The notes under the pieces are model-generated. The model saw only the letters and a program-made list of their open reading frames with translations. It had not been told where the DNA came from and did no database searches. A stretch of DNA of 64,000 nucleotides, from assembly GCA_001792895.1 (NCBI GenBank), contig MARA01000029.1:476573-540572 (forward strand). The letters are read 5' to 3'. Position numbers and translations under genes: made by a program. Positions 32,341 to 43,739 of this stretch are shown here, piece after piece. The stretch comes from Lentinus brumalis (Eukaryota > Basidiomycota > Agaricomycetes > Polyporales > Polyporaceae). Every line of letters begins with the position of its first letter. The stretch's first letter is position 1.

Positions 32341-35300
32341 ATGACCACGGGGACGCACTATGGGTTGAATCCCTCTCCGCACCACGGGCTGTCTGGTGAA
32401 GCTCTTTCTTCGGTACTTCCAGAGATCATCAAGAAGCCAGAGATCAGCGCGGCGAATGACGCCCCCAACACTTGCCCCAACGCATCGTTCCCCGTGAACA
32501 GACTCCCCGACGAGCTCTTCGTTGAGGTTTTTCTCTACGTTCAAACAGGCGATCGATTCTGGCCTCGACTCCTCGTGGTATGCAGGCGTTGGCGCGCCGT
32601 TGCGTTGATGTCGGCCCGTCTCTGGTGCAGACTGGATGTCGGCGTCAGGACGCCGCATGCGAGGATCACCGCCTCCTTGGAGAATTCGGGCAACCTCCCC
32701 TCGACGTGACGTTGTACCGCAAGGTGCGCGTCCCCGCGGCTTTGAAGGCGCTCACTCCCCACCGTGCTCGCACTCGCACCCTCCACCTCGTCGAAGCTCG
32801 ACGCACCGAAAGTCCAGACATCCTCGCGTTCTTGAGGGCCTCTATGCCGGCCCTTCAAACCCTCCAAGTCGCTTTCAGACCATACATCGACGAATCGTAC
32901 AGGTTCAACCAATGGTCTGAGGAGGACGAGCCCGATGAAGAGGCAGCGTTTTGTTTCTCCCCCATGCCCGATCAGTTCCCCTCACTTGAGGAGCTCAGCC
33001 TTCGCGCCGTGGAGCTTCGTGCAGTCTCTGTCTCATTCCCGCGTATCACGACGCTGCGATTGACTGACTGCATCTATACCGATGTATCCCTTCAAACGTT
33101 CCTTTCGATGCTCTCGGGGCTAGGCGAACTCGCAAGCCTATTCATACGCCGATACCGCCCCATCATTGGAAACTCTCCGAGATACAACCTGCCGCCGACC
33201 CTACAGACCCTCTCGCTAGAAGACGATATACGGTGGACGCACGCCTACATGGCGCATCTCATCCTGCCGCCGAACCTGAACAAGCTCTCCGTCACAAAGC
33301 ACGCAGTCCCCGATGTTCCCGAGGAAGGCCTACTGTCGGTGCAGCCAATCTACACGTGTCTTCCGCTCGAACTAGACCGGACTGTTCGCGCAATCCTGAG
33401 GGACGTCGAGAGCGTACGCCTTGACCTAGTGGACTCCTACAATTGGTTGTCGGTCGTTGGAACTGCCGGGACGCGCACGGTCTCTCTGGCTGCCGTAGCA
33501 ATGACGCGCTGCATCATGGAGCCCAACCCCGTGCACGACCTGATAGTGCTCTTCAACGAAGGATCTGTCACAGACTTGCAGATCTTCGGCGTCGGGGACC
33601 GCGATGAACACCAGACTACGGAAGATGACTGGGGACTTATGCTGTGGCACCTCTGGTCCTTGAAGAGACTCGCGTTGACAGTGGAGCGCTATGCTGAATG
33701 CATGCGCGACAACCTCCTATTGGCGCTGGCGTGCGACTTGGAGGATGAGGGCGAGGAGGGCGAGGAGGGCGAGGAGGGCGAGGAGGGCGAGGGGAACGCC
33801 GACCAGGATGCGGACCAGTACCAGGATCAGAATCAGGACGAGGACGAGGAGGAAGGGAATCTGCTGTTGAGTCCACTGTCGAGTCCGGACCTCGAGGAGC
33901 TCAGGATCCACCTAGGGCAGGGGAGGACTGGGCCTCTCAGGTCGATACTTTGTACATGGGAAATAGGTCTGAGAGGACCCCTCCTCTGCGGACGTCTGCT
34001 TGTGCCTAAAAATAGATTCTTCGGCTCCGGGTGCCGGAGCCTCGTGGCTTGCCTTTTTCGACCACTCATCCTACGACCGCACGGGCGTCTGAAGCTGTGT
34101 CCTATGCCGCATTTGTGTTTTATGCTCTGTAGCTCGTCTTGAAGTCGTTCAGTCAATTACGACTTACTTTGAATGCTTCTGGCTACGCTTGTACATGTGC
34201 AGGAATGTCTGCACGGACGTCCATACTGACCATACCTCCGGACGACTGTAGGGACATCAGACCGGACCTCCGGAGGGACCTCGGGCATCCCAATCCGTCC
34301 GGACCCCCTTGGGTTGACGCTCAAAATTCTCCTGTACACTGGTATGTTTTTTGGGCTAAGTTCTGGTCTGAATGACCTATAATTTCGACCATAAGCTCAT
34401 AGAAATGCCAGAATGATACTAGCAACAAAGGGTGGTGTACTACACACCAGAAAGTAAAAATGCGAACCACTTCTATTCAGCCCAAGCGCTCTACTAAAAA
34501 GACAGAACATATATCTACCTTGTTCTCATTGGTATGACCTCTGTTGTTGCTTCAGTGAAGTCCCAAGCAGTCTAGGTCTCATGCTGACTTGGTTTCTGCA
34601 TGCAGGAGGACAATGAAGGTGCACATATACAAGGTATGCGCTGAGTATGCACTTCAGTATACTCCACTATATGAACTCATAATGCATTCCTGGCAGAACA
34701 GGTACATAATGTCAAAAGACCCTAAAGAAGACTGTCAAAAACAACCTGTATCTCTACAACTGGTCTCCATAGCCCTGCCAAATATTTATGGGCACACAGC
34801 TACAGCTCCTGAGGGTCTGAAGGGTATGTCAGAAATTTAAAACATTCAGTAGGATTGATATCCGAGCTTTGATTGGCTGCTGACAGCAGGTACCCGCACC
34901 CGGACGAGGCGGCGCGAACCCCGACAAGAATCCAAATCGGGGATGCTTCCCGGACCTGTGTAGCGCCGTGAACTCCAGGAACAGGCAAGCGGACGTGCGA
35001 CCAGACGTCCGTAGCGGACATGCAACCAGACGTCCGTAGCGGACGTCTGAGCAGCGGTCGGTATGGACGTCCGAGTTTCCAGGTTACTTACCCAATGATC
35101 CTGAAAGTTGTTTGAAGTCACCTTCTGGATCGTGGCCATGATTTCACGCTATCAGGCAAGTAAATCGGCTCCTGGCATCACTCAAACGCTTGCTAATGGT
35201 CTACAGAGTGTGCGTAATATACATGACAACGAGACACCACAACGCGCGGGGCAGGGAGGCAGCGGAGGTGGAGGGCGGGCGGCGGCGCGGAGACGATGGC

Positions 35301-35726
35301 GCCCATCCCGAAGGCAGCGGACAGCCCAGAATTGGCGATGGCGCCCAGGCCATATTTAGATTTGGGTGCGGGAAGTCCGTGCGGAGAGGGGTCCTCTCAG
35401 GGGGATTTCCCATGCACAAGGAATCCACCTGAGAGGTGGTCTGATCCCCTGCCTGGGGTGTCAGGATCAATGTGTTCGCCAATGGCCAAGAAAGGCTACT
35501 CGACATTCTTGTCGATGTCCTTTGGTATCGACAAGAGCGCGGGTTGCGGCTAAACCGCCTCTTCATCGCAATCTCTCCACCTGACGCCGGCGCCTTCCCC
35601 AAGGCAAAGTACTTCTCTGCGCTCGAGTCGCTGGTTGACGTCTTCCACTGCGAAGAGTTTGGGGATTGGTTTGCTGATTGGAACTACGCTGTGAGTCACG
35701 TCGAGCTCTCGGTGACCAGTCACTGA
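32341..35726 (+). pseudogene. F-box/LRR gene split by a hAT-like element and frameshifted
   Basis: Paralogue of the intact gene at 39740-41491. The start (MTTGTHYGLNPSPHHGLSGEALSSVL) and F-box (FPVNRLPDELFVEVFLYVQ, WPRLLVVCRRWRAVA) are conserved. At about 32697 one C is missing after GNLP relative to the paralogue, which shifts the frame; homology continues in the next frame to 33908. There a 1552-bp element (33909-35460) interrupts the gene. Homology resumes at 35461 with RINVFANGQE, then LLDILVDVLWYRQERGLRLNRL and FADWNYA up to about 35724. The coding part also has a (GAGGAGGGC)n tract near 33750 giving EEGEEG repeats. Inactive as it stands. Confidence 0.82.
33901..35468. mobile_element. 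non-autonomous hAT-like element, 8-bp target duplication
   Basis: Body 33909-35460 (1552 bp). The target duplication TCAGGATC at 33901-33908 and 35461-35468 is perfect and abuts the ends. Terminal inverted repeats run about 75-80 bp at roughly 75% identity and share blocks such as CCTCTCAGGT, CATGGGAAAT and CTGAGAGGACCCCT. Subterminal copies of GGACGTC occur on both sides (about 33990, 34215, 34990-35065), as expected for hAT transposase-binding repeats. No transposase frame is present. The centre (about 34370-34860) is A/T-rich and featureless. Confidence 0.85.
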
Positions 35727-36938
35727 CTGTAAGATCTGTGTAGCCTCCGCCGTCACTGATAGCTGTTGCAACCGCGTAATTCTCTTCTTACGGTACGCAC
35801 GTCGTGCCCAGTCCTAACATCAGTTTTCATCGCCTCAGCATGCGCAGCGTCCTCTCTCGTCGCCTGATATGTCTGCGATGTGCCACAGACCGCCGCGGCG
35901 TACGCGACCTTGCGCCCAGGTCGCAAGCACGAGAGACACATCACTACCTGCAAGAAGCTGCGTATGTACGGGGGTCAAGCGCAGCTTCGTGGGGCATGTG
36001 AGAGACAGAGGACAGCAGCGTACGCCAGGACGGGAAGTGTGCACTGCGCTCGGGCGTGGGCGTCAGCATGAACTCAAGGCAGAGTGGGCTTGAGCCGTCA
36101 GACCTCGCTCGCCGCTTCGACACGGAAGGTTCAATGAGGGATGTACATACACCGCCAACTGATGGGAAGACCTGGAGAAGACGATACTAGTACTGCAAAG
36201 TGGTCACGCACAGGTTTCGGGGCGACCTTCCGCACAGGTTGCAGCTGTGATCAGTCAGAGCGACTCCGCAGTCAAGGCTGTTGCTCTCTAGGTCAACGGA
36301 TAGGGCTGTGTTCCACGAAAATGGCGGGAAGTACAAGATCGAGCAGAGTTGCAGCTTGTCCAAGGATTCGTGCCATAGTCGCAGCTGTCTGGCATTGAAT
36401 TCTTGTCATATCCGATGGCAAGGACGGTCACACGGAGCGCGTTTCCATCGCTGGCCCTTTGCTCACTGTGGCGTTCTGTTCCACGGTGCCTCGGGACGGA
36501 TCATGTCTGAGTCCTGCATTATCGTCAGACATGCATGCTGCCCTCGCGCGCGCGCTCGCCCGACTACGCCTTCCCTCCGGGCTACACGTCGATATCGCAC
36601 TTGCGCGCGAGGTGGACGTAGCATCGTCTATACCGTTCACCGGCCACTTCGGTGCGCTCCCCGCAGTCACCGACCTCTGAGTATCGCTTGCGCCACAGCA
36701 TGCCCACTGGCAGCTGTTCCTGTGACCTGTCGGCCCTCTCATCGATGTGGGACGAGAGGCATCCAATATGTTTCCCTATTACAGGATATTTCTCCATCGA
36801 GTGGAAGGGCCGACTTCCCGAAGGCACGGAAATCCATGCAGTCGATAAATCCTAGGCTCATAGGGCTCTGAGAGCACTCATGAGTCATCGTGGTCTCGGA
36901 CACACCCTCGGAGCTGCCGAAGGCAGTCTATGGGCTCG
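35727..36938. other. intergenic, no gene seen
   Basis: Several short overlapping frames on both strands without family features; none is supported. Confidence 0.4.
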
Positions 36939-37740
36939 AACCAAGCTAGTGATGTGCAGAGCCCGGCTCGGCTCAAAAGCCGCGGCTACGGCTCGGCTTC
37001 GAGAGCTACGGCCTGAAGATACCTCAGGCCGAGCTCTCCAAGACGGCTCGGGCTCAGCTCGAGCTCGGCTCGGCCTGAGCCGGAGCCCACAGGTGGCAGC
37101 GGGCGCTCTTTCCCGGCCACCCTCGTGCGCTGCCAGAGCGCAAAAACCCGCAACGAGACGCGTAGGTGGACGCGTTTCGTCACTCTCCACCTCCCCTGCC
37201 CTCCCGGGGTGCTCAACATGAGGAAGAGCGAGGAGACGCGTCCTCGGACATGTCTCCCGTCGCTCGGAACTCACAGATTCAATGAGGCTCTGCGAAGAGA
37301 CGCGTCCAACGGCGCGTCTCGTTGACCTCCGTTTCTGCCCCACCCTCCAGCGCTGCAAGAGCGTGAAGAACTGCGACCAGACGCGTGGAATGACGCGTCT
37401 CATCGCCATCGTCCTCTGTCCCAGGCCTGGACATGCGCTCAGTCCCGGGAGATTGATAGAGCGGGCCCCAAAGGGTGTTCCTGTAGAAGAAGATGTGAGT
37501 ATCCTTGAGGAGACGACTGTTTACTCACTCGAAATCAGTCGCAGATCTCAGTCATCGCTCACCCTACACCAGCGCCTTCAAGCCCGAGCTTGAGAGCCCG
37601 GCTCGAGCTCACAGTGGTCGTGAGCCGAGCCGTCAGGCTCTCCAGGCCGCCTCGAAAGCTCGGCTCGGCTCGGCCTCAAGACGGCCGGCTTGGGGAGCCT
37701 GACGGCTCGAGGCCGGGCTCGTCACATCACTAAACCAAGC
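36939..37740. mobile_element. non-autonomous hAT-like element with internal minisatellite
   Basis: Body 36947-37732 (786 bp), flanked by a perfect 8-bp duplication AACCAAGC (36939-36946 and 37733-37740). The ends are inverted repeats starting TAGTGATGTG and continuing into GGCTCG-rich arms of roughly 140 bp. The interior (about 37155-37410) holds three to four repeat units of about 75-105 bp, each with paired ACGCGT sites. No transposase. It sits at the extreme 3' end of an F-box gene on -. Confidence 0.83.
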
Positions 37741-39250
37741 ACGGAACCGACCTCGTCGACCTCTCTCAATCCTGCAACATCCTCGTGCACAAACTCTCGA
37801 TTGTCTGTCCCACACGGGACCAAGTGAGGCACAAGACACGGACAAGCTGCGAAGAGGGGGGGGGGGGCGTACTCCAGCTTCCCGACAAGGGGTCCCAGCA
37901 CACTCGTGCAAGCCGCCCGTCGCTCCTCGACCGCCGCCCACTTCTCCTCGTCCACGCAGTCCAGATCCAACACGAGCTCCTCGAGAACATCGCACCCCGC
38001 GTCCCGCTTGATCAAAAGCCCCGAGACGTCGGCGGACAAGTCCATCTCCCGCACTAGGTACTTCCACCTGTCGTCGGGATGCAAGGTTGAGATGAAACGG
38101 TGCAGGTGGAGGACCTGGAGGCGAGGGCAAGGGGCCGCTGCGCGACCGCCTGTCATGGTCTCGTGGCCGTCCTGCGTCGCAACGTTGGCATCAAGCGGGG
38201 CGAGCGCAGATGACACACGGCTCAGCTTTCGCGGATGCTCTTGGACCGTGATGGCCAGCCTGCGGAGAAGAGGGAAGTGCTCGAACACCGAGCGCCAGTT
38301 CACGCGATCAACCTGCTTGAACTCGATGTCGATGCGAAGGGACTCCGCAGGCGCGACAGCGAGAACGCTGAGCTTGCGGAGACTCCGCTGCATCCTCTGC
38401 AGGTCTTCACCCTTCTTGTGGCTGATGGGCATGCGGGGAGAAAGCCGCCGACGTTCGGCCGCCTTCGTGCCACCAGCCAAGGCCGGTGCGTAGGCGACGA
38501 CGACGTCCTCCGACTGGCGGGCCTGCGCGTGGATCTCCGTGACGGAGGAAAAGATCGGCAATGATGTCGGATAGTCCTCGGGAAGGACAGCGGAGATGCT
38601 CTGCTCACGAAGGACTTCGTCGTCGGGGCCGCTGAGATGGACGGCTAGATCTGCGTTCGGGGGTATCGCGAGAGTCTCGAAGACATTGCTGAGAGGCCAT
38701 CGCCAGCCGGAGAGACGTACAATACGAAGCTTCGGAAGCGTGATCTTTTCCATACTGGGGTCTGCATTGCCGGAGCCACTGTCGATTTCTAGCTCCAACT
38801 CCTCTACGTTTTGGCACGAGCGCAAAATCTGGTCAAACTCCGCGTGGTCGCGGATCCCCGGGGTCAAGAGACGGAGCGCAGTCAGCTGCTGGTAGACGGC
38901 GTCGGGGGATGGAGGGACAAAGATATTCTCGACAGCAAAGTACCGCAGCTTGGGGAACTTGTCGACCGTGAGGGGCATCCAAGTGATACTTGGTGATTGA
39001 GGGGTTCTCGACGTTCACGATCCAGGTAACGGGCTCCTCGACAACCACGGTGTGGCGCTCTAAGGCGGGCATGGGTCGTTGCATGAGGGCCGCAATGAAG
39101 GATCAAGGTGCCCGAATCGGAGAGACGGTGGATGCGGTGCACGTGAGGGAGGATCGTCCTTGCGGTGGCTGGAAGCCTAATGTGTCGCGCTCGATGACCG
39201 AGACTCCGATGGTGAGCCCTTTCGAGCGGATGAGGCCTGTACGCAGGAAG
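37714..39250 (-). pseudogene. F-box/LRR gene, 5' decayed, 3' end altered by hAT insertion
   Basis: An open frame 38978-37714 on - encodes the LRR and C-terminal part of an F-box family protein (PLTVDKFPKLRYFAVENIFV, VEELELEIDSG, LPKLRIVRLSGWRWPL, FPLLRRLAITVQEH, LQVLHLHRF). Upstream to about 39250 only frame-broken fragments remain (LRTGLIRSKGLTIGVSVIE; VVVEEPVTWIVNVENPS) and no F-box is visible. The last codons lie in the element at 36947-37732; bridging one target duplication would give a few different residues and a nearby stop. A 12-G run at 37856-37867 codes for prolines. Some expression of the open part cannot be excluded. Confidence 0.65.
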
Positions 39251-39739
39251 TTGAGGCTCTTCCCCACAACGCCAGAGCTGCCATGCGGTTGCGGCGACTA
39301 CATATAGATCTTATCTCATCACCTCGCTGTCGCACTAACGTGTACGTGGTACAGTTCGGACTCGGACATTGTTCATGCATTCAAATATTCATGGGCCGTC
39401 CTCTCTGCACGTCAGTAACCTGTCTCGTCAGGGAGACAAGGACGCGTCAGGATAGGATGTGCGGCTGACGGCCGTGCAGGCTGCGAGACATCTTACGCTC
39501 ATCTCTGAGCTAGTCGATGTGACACTGGCAATAGCGCATCAGTAGGCGAAGATGGGAGTCGCACATAAGGAGCACATGAGGGGACCGTAACATCAGAGGC
39601 CATTTACTTGTAGTGAAAGGTACTTGTGGGAAGTCCGCCGACGTACTAGGTATGTACTCTACTTGAGCACTACGAGCGGTATCACTGAGTGATGTTGGCA
39701 TCGACCATCGGGGCCGGCGGAGGCTGGAGAATATTATTG
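39251..39739. other. intergenic, no gene seen
   Basis: Short spacer between two - strand F-box loci; no coding signal. Confidence 0.45.
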
Positions 39740-41491
39740 TCAGCCAATGGTCCCGGACTTCAGGAGGAAGAGTCTCACGGTGTAGCTCCAGTCAGCGAAC
39801 CACTTCCCATACGTCCTGCAGTGAACGACGCCGACGAATGGTGCGAGGGTTGCCTGGTATTTTGCGTGGGGAAAAGCGTTGCTCTCCTGGGTCTTCGACC
39901 TGCCGGGTCTTGGGGAGATAGCCACGAAGAGGCGACTGAGCCGCTCCCCGTGTTCCTGTCGATACCACAGGAGATGGGAAAGCTTCTCGAGGAGCTCCTC
40001 GCTGTCGTCGACGAACGCGTTGATCCGAAGTTCTTCGAGGTCTCGTGGCACGAGCGGGTAGTCTTCGTCTGCGTCATTCAAATTGCACCCCAGCCGCCAC
40101 AGGATGCTGTCGCGGACGTCCCCAGCCCCATACTCCACCGTGAACGCGAGTCGCTTGATAGACGGGAGCCAACACACCACGTTCCACCAGTCGTCCTCCG
40201 TCGTCTCGTGTTCGTCGTCGATGCCGAAGATTTGTATGTCCTTCACCTGTGCGCATGAGAAGAGCTCTACGAGTTCGTCCGCCGGGTTGGGCCTCATGAT
40301 GCAGCGCCTCCTTGCGACGGCAGCCAGCGAGATGGTGTGCGTCCCGGCAGTCCCTACGACTGAGACCCTGTTGAACGCGTCTCGCAGATCGATGCGCACG
40401 CTCTGGACCGCATCCAGTAACACTTGAACCGACTCCGGGTGATCCGGAAACTGCGGAATGCAGGCGGAGATCGCCCGCGTCGACAATAGACCCTCAGCGG
40501 GGGAGTCAGGGACTGCGTCCCTGGAAACCGAGAGCCTGCTCAAGTTCGGCGGTAGGACAAGACGCTCCACATAGGTGCATGTCCACTCTTCCTCGTCTTC
40601 CAGCGTCAGGGTGCGCAGGCTCTGCGGGAGGCTCTGCGGGGGGCCGTCATCCCTGGTCGAGTGGTATCGACGCATGGATAGGCTTCGGAGTCCATGGAGG
40701 CCTGACAGCATTGAGACGAATGATTGAAGGGACATCTCTTCGTCGTTGCAATCGCTCAACTGTACCACTTTGAGGAGCGGGAATGCGGCGGATGCAGCGC
40801 GGAGCCCCACAGCACGGAGGACGAGCTCTTCGAGAGAAGGGAACTGGCCGGACACGGGGGCAAAGCAGAAGGCCATCTCTTCTTCGCGCTCATCGAAATC
40901 GGAATCGGAGTCGTACTCGGAGTCCTCGTCGTACGGGTCGAAGCGAACATGGAGCGTCCGCAGAGATGGCATCCTGTTCCGAAGGAACGTTTCGACACTT
41001 GAAACCTCGTCGCGCGAAGCTTCGACGAAGCAGAGCGCACGGACGCGAGAGATGTGAGGGGTGAGTTCGTCCAAAATTGCGGACACCTTTACGTTGCGGT
41101 CGAAGGTCACGTCCAGAGGCAGATCGCCCGAGTACGTCAAGGAGGCGGTGATCCTTGCATGCGGTGTCCTGGTCCCGACATCCAGTCTGCTCCAGAGACG
41201 GGCCGACGTGTGTGCGACGGTGCGCCAGCGCCGGCATATCACGAGGATGCGGGGCCATGACCGGGTCGCTGCTTGAACGTGAAGGAACACATCAATCAGG
41301 AGCTCGTCGGGTAGTCGGTTTACGGGTGATAATGCGTTAAGGGCGGCAGTGGTGCTACTGATCATCTCGGTCAATTCTTCTTTCTGCTTGACGAGTTCTG
41401 CGAGTAAAGAAGAGAGAGCTTCCCGAGAGAGTCCATGGGGCAGGGAGGGCTTTAGCCTGCGGTGCGGTCCATATGGAGGATCCGTGGCCAT
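39740..41491 (-). CDS. F-box/LRR protein, intact paralogue of the split 32-kb gene
   Basis: Single exon, 583 aa, ATG at 41491. A short coiled-coil-like N-terminus (SLLAELVKQKEELTEMISS) precedes the F-box at about residues 56-100 (SPVNRLPDELLIDVFLHVQ, WPRILVICRRWRTVA). Leucine-rich repeats follow (FPSLEELVLRAVGL, LLKVVQLSDCND, LHGLRSLSMRRY), with an acidic loop (DEDSEYDSDSDFDEREEE) near 215. It is the reference for the damage in the 32-kb copy: at LEELRINAF it is continuous where the other carries a transposon. Likely SCF receptor (inferred). Confidence 0.87.
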   Translation of the reverse strand: MATDPPYGPHRRLKPSLPHGLSREALSSLLAELVKQKEELTEMISSTTAALNALSPVNRLPDELLIDVFLHVQAATRSWPRILVICRRWRTVAHTSARLWSRLDVGTRTPHARITASLTYSGDLPLDVTFDRNVKVSAILDELTPHISRVRALCFVEASRDEVSSVETFLRNRMPSLRTLHVRFDPYDEDSEYDSDSDFDEREEEMAFCFAPVSGQFPSLEELVLRAVGLRAASAAFPLLKVVQLSDCNDEEMSLQSFVSMLSGLHGLRSLSMRRYHSTRDDGPPQSLPQSLRTLTLEDEEEWTCTYVERLVLPPNLSRLSVSRDAVPDSPAEGLLSTRAISACIPQFPDHPESVQVLLDAVQSVRIDLRDAFNRVSVVGTAGTHTISLAAVARRRCIMRPNPADELVELFSCAQVKDIQIFGIDDEHETTEDDWWNVVCWLPSIKRLAFTVEYGAGDVRDSILWRLGCNLNDADEDYPLVPRDLEELRINAFVDDSEELLEKLSHLLWYRQEHGERLSRLFVAISPRPGRSKTQESNAFPHAKYQATLAPFVGVVHCRTYGKWFADWSYTVRLFLLKSGTIG

Positions 41492-41815
41492 TGTTTGGGC
41501 CTAAAGGGTCACAAATCAGCATGTTACTTCATCAGCCAACGAGAATGGTCCTCGCGAGCTGGTAGAAGCAGAGATGTCGAGTCCTCAATATGTGCCTGGG
41601 AGCTTACCTGCGACAATCAAAAGTTCCGAGGAGACCAAGAAAAAATTGTCAGTGTCCTGACTCCCAGTCTGGACTGACGAAACACGTATTGCACTGATCC
41701 TGTATACCAATGAAAGTAAGCTACTTCCGAGTCTTGGATGATCTGAAGTCACTTACGAGGTGTGGGTCGGAGTCACCGGGACTGGGCCAGCTCAGCAACG
41801 ACGGTCGGGAGGAAA

Positions 41816-41853
41816 CCTATAAGCGCCGTCTTCGGACGCGTTATGTCACGCGT
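41816..41853 (-). promoter_or_regulatory. TATA-like box and ACGCGT palindrome of the 39.7-kb F-box gene
   Basis: On - the palindromic ACGCGTGACATAACGCGT (41853-41836) is followed about 12 bp downstream by CTTATAGG (41823-41816). The 18-bp core is identical to that before the 32-kb paralogue. Confidence 0.63.
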
Positions 41854-42442
41854 TTTGTCACGGTCGGGGAGGACCAAAGAGTCTCTCCTGAGTCCTCATC
41901 TGCGGGCTGTCCGCATCACCTACGCTCCAAGCTCTTACCAGTCTAGCTTCACGTAACGAGATCTCCTCGACATGATGATTTGAGGACGCTTGGCTGGTTG
42001 CCGTCATTTCACCACCTTCAAGTCGCGGGCTCGGAACTGCAGGCAATCGGCGAGGACAGACAGGCCGGTAGCTGGAACGGCAGGGGTTGGTTGTTTATAT
42101 GGCGGGATGATAGGACGAAAAATCTGCTGGTTCGTATGTTCCGGACGTGATCCATTGCCTTTTGATTTGAGGTAGTACAGCATTGCAAAAGACGACGCGA
42201 TAGGAAAATACAACAGGGATCGACGTGCAGTACTAAAGACTTTGAGGTACACCGCGGCATAGCCGATGGAAAGTTCTGCGGGTCATCGTCGTCAGCGTAC
42301 GGTCACGATCTGAGCACCGGTATCCACTCACTACTAGAGCACAACTGCGGACGAGGGATTCCGGACGACAAACGGACTCGAGAACGATCTTCGAACAAAA
42401 CTGCGCATGCAGCCACCAAGACGAGCAATTCGGCCGGACCCG
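41854..42442. other. intergenic, no gene seen
   Basis: Upstream flank of the 39.7-kb gene and 3' flank of the 42-kb gene; nothing recognised. Confidence 0.45.
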
Positions 42443-43739
42443 TCAGCCTGCAGTACGTAGTGGGCACGATTGATCGAGGGCAGAGCAGTTGCTGCACATA
42501 CCAGAGAACCCCGGGAAGATCGTCAGTTGACCGCGTCTCACCATCACCGCCAGCCTCTTCTCAAGATACGCCTTCAACGCTGCAACCCGCGCTCTAGAAG
42601 CAGGGGAAGCGTCGTCGGCCATCACAATCTCGAAGGTGCGGCCAGCGAACTCGGTGCACTCGAAGTTATGGTCGATGTAGAGCCAGTAGAACGCTACCTC
42701 CTCCTCGTGCTTCTGCGCCGTATATCCGGGCGGAGGAGCAGCCTCTTCGACGCTCGCAATTGCGGGCACTACGAAGCGGACGGCGCGGACCACGGGCGGC
42801 AGCGCGCGCATCCTGAAGTCGTACGTAAATGAGAGCATGAGCTTCATGAGCTGCTGCATGTCCGCGAACTTGGGAAGCAAGATGTCGAGGCTTTGGAGCT
42901 GCCAGTGCGCGCACCGCGAGATCGCGTATGACTCTGCAGTGCCCGCAAGCACTGTAAAACGGATAGCGTCAGCGTGCATCACCTGAACAAGCCCGCTCCG
43001 TAGCACAAATCCGGGCAAGTGGATGAAGAGACTCACCGTGGCGCTCGTTGAACATGAAATAGAGCCCGGGTGTAACCCCGAAGGACTCCAGCGTAGGCAC
43101 GATGGCTGCCAGCAGAGCGGCGAATGGAGCAGCGCCGTCGTCGCGACGAGATCGAACTGTGCAGGCGACTAGCTCTACGCGCTTGATCTCCGCCGGAGTC
43201 TTCGACTGGAGTATCAGACAGGAGAGGAAGGAGAGCGGGACCATCACAGCCGAGATGGTGCGAAAGGAGGTAGCCGACAGTCCCGGACCGGACTCGCGCG
43301 GGGCTTTCAAGAACTCGAAGTTGTTGTTTTGCAATGCAAGGTAGTCGATCTGGGAGAAGAGGGCGATGAGGTCGAGGAGCGGGTCCAGGTCGTCCGCTGT
43401 GGTGTTGCAATGGATGATTCTGAGAGCGGAGACGTGCGAGACGCACGGGGTGGGCCGACCGCGGTCCGTGCGGTATGGCATCAACGTACAGTCGACAAGT
43501 TTCAGCTCGCGCAGCTCCGGGAGGGAGCATAGAGCAACTTTGACTTCGTCGATGGTGAGCGTGGCTTGCCCGGAGATGATTAGATGGCGTATTGCGGAGG
43601 CCGAGGAGGGAATCGCTGCAAGGAAGGGCTGAAGCTGCTTGAAGGGTAGAGTCTCAGTACACTGGATGCACCTTATAGGATGCACTTCCAGGCTGAGGAT
43701 GCATCCGACCAACGAGGATGCACCTGAGTGGGCGCCCAT
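42443..43739 (-). CDS. LRR protein of F-box family lacking the F-box
   Basis: Exons 43739-43037 and 42951-42443 (GTGAGT...TTACAG intron), about 403 aa. A possible third intron, 42501-42448 (54 nt, a multiple of three), would leave the same stop codon. The protein has leucine-rich segments (SAIRHLIISGQ, LPELRELKLVDCTLM, IDYLALQNNNFEF, LQSLDILLP) and a C-terminal block with GRTFEIVMADD and ALKAYLEKRLAVMVRRGQL. It begins where family members have just passed the F-box, so the N-terminus is truncated; sequence upstream shows no F-box. It may be a 5'-deleted pseudogene with an intact frame. Confidence 0.65.

Noticed and set aside
36885..37409. 174-codon - strand frame
   Set aside because: Lies wholly in the hAT-like element and its minisatellite; Arg/Pro/Ala-rich with no conserved features.
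37856..37867. Run of 12 G as a regulatory or G-quadruplex site
   Set aside because: A single homopolymer inside decaying coding sequence does not by itself support a structure or function.
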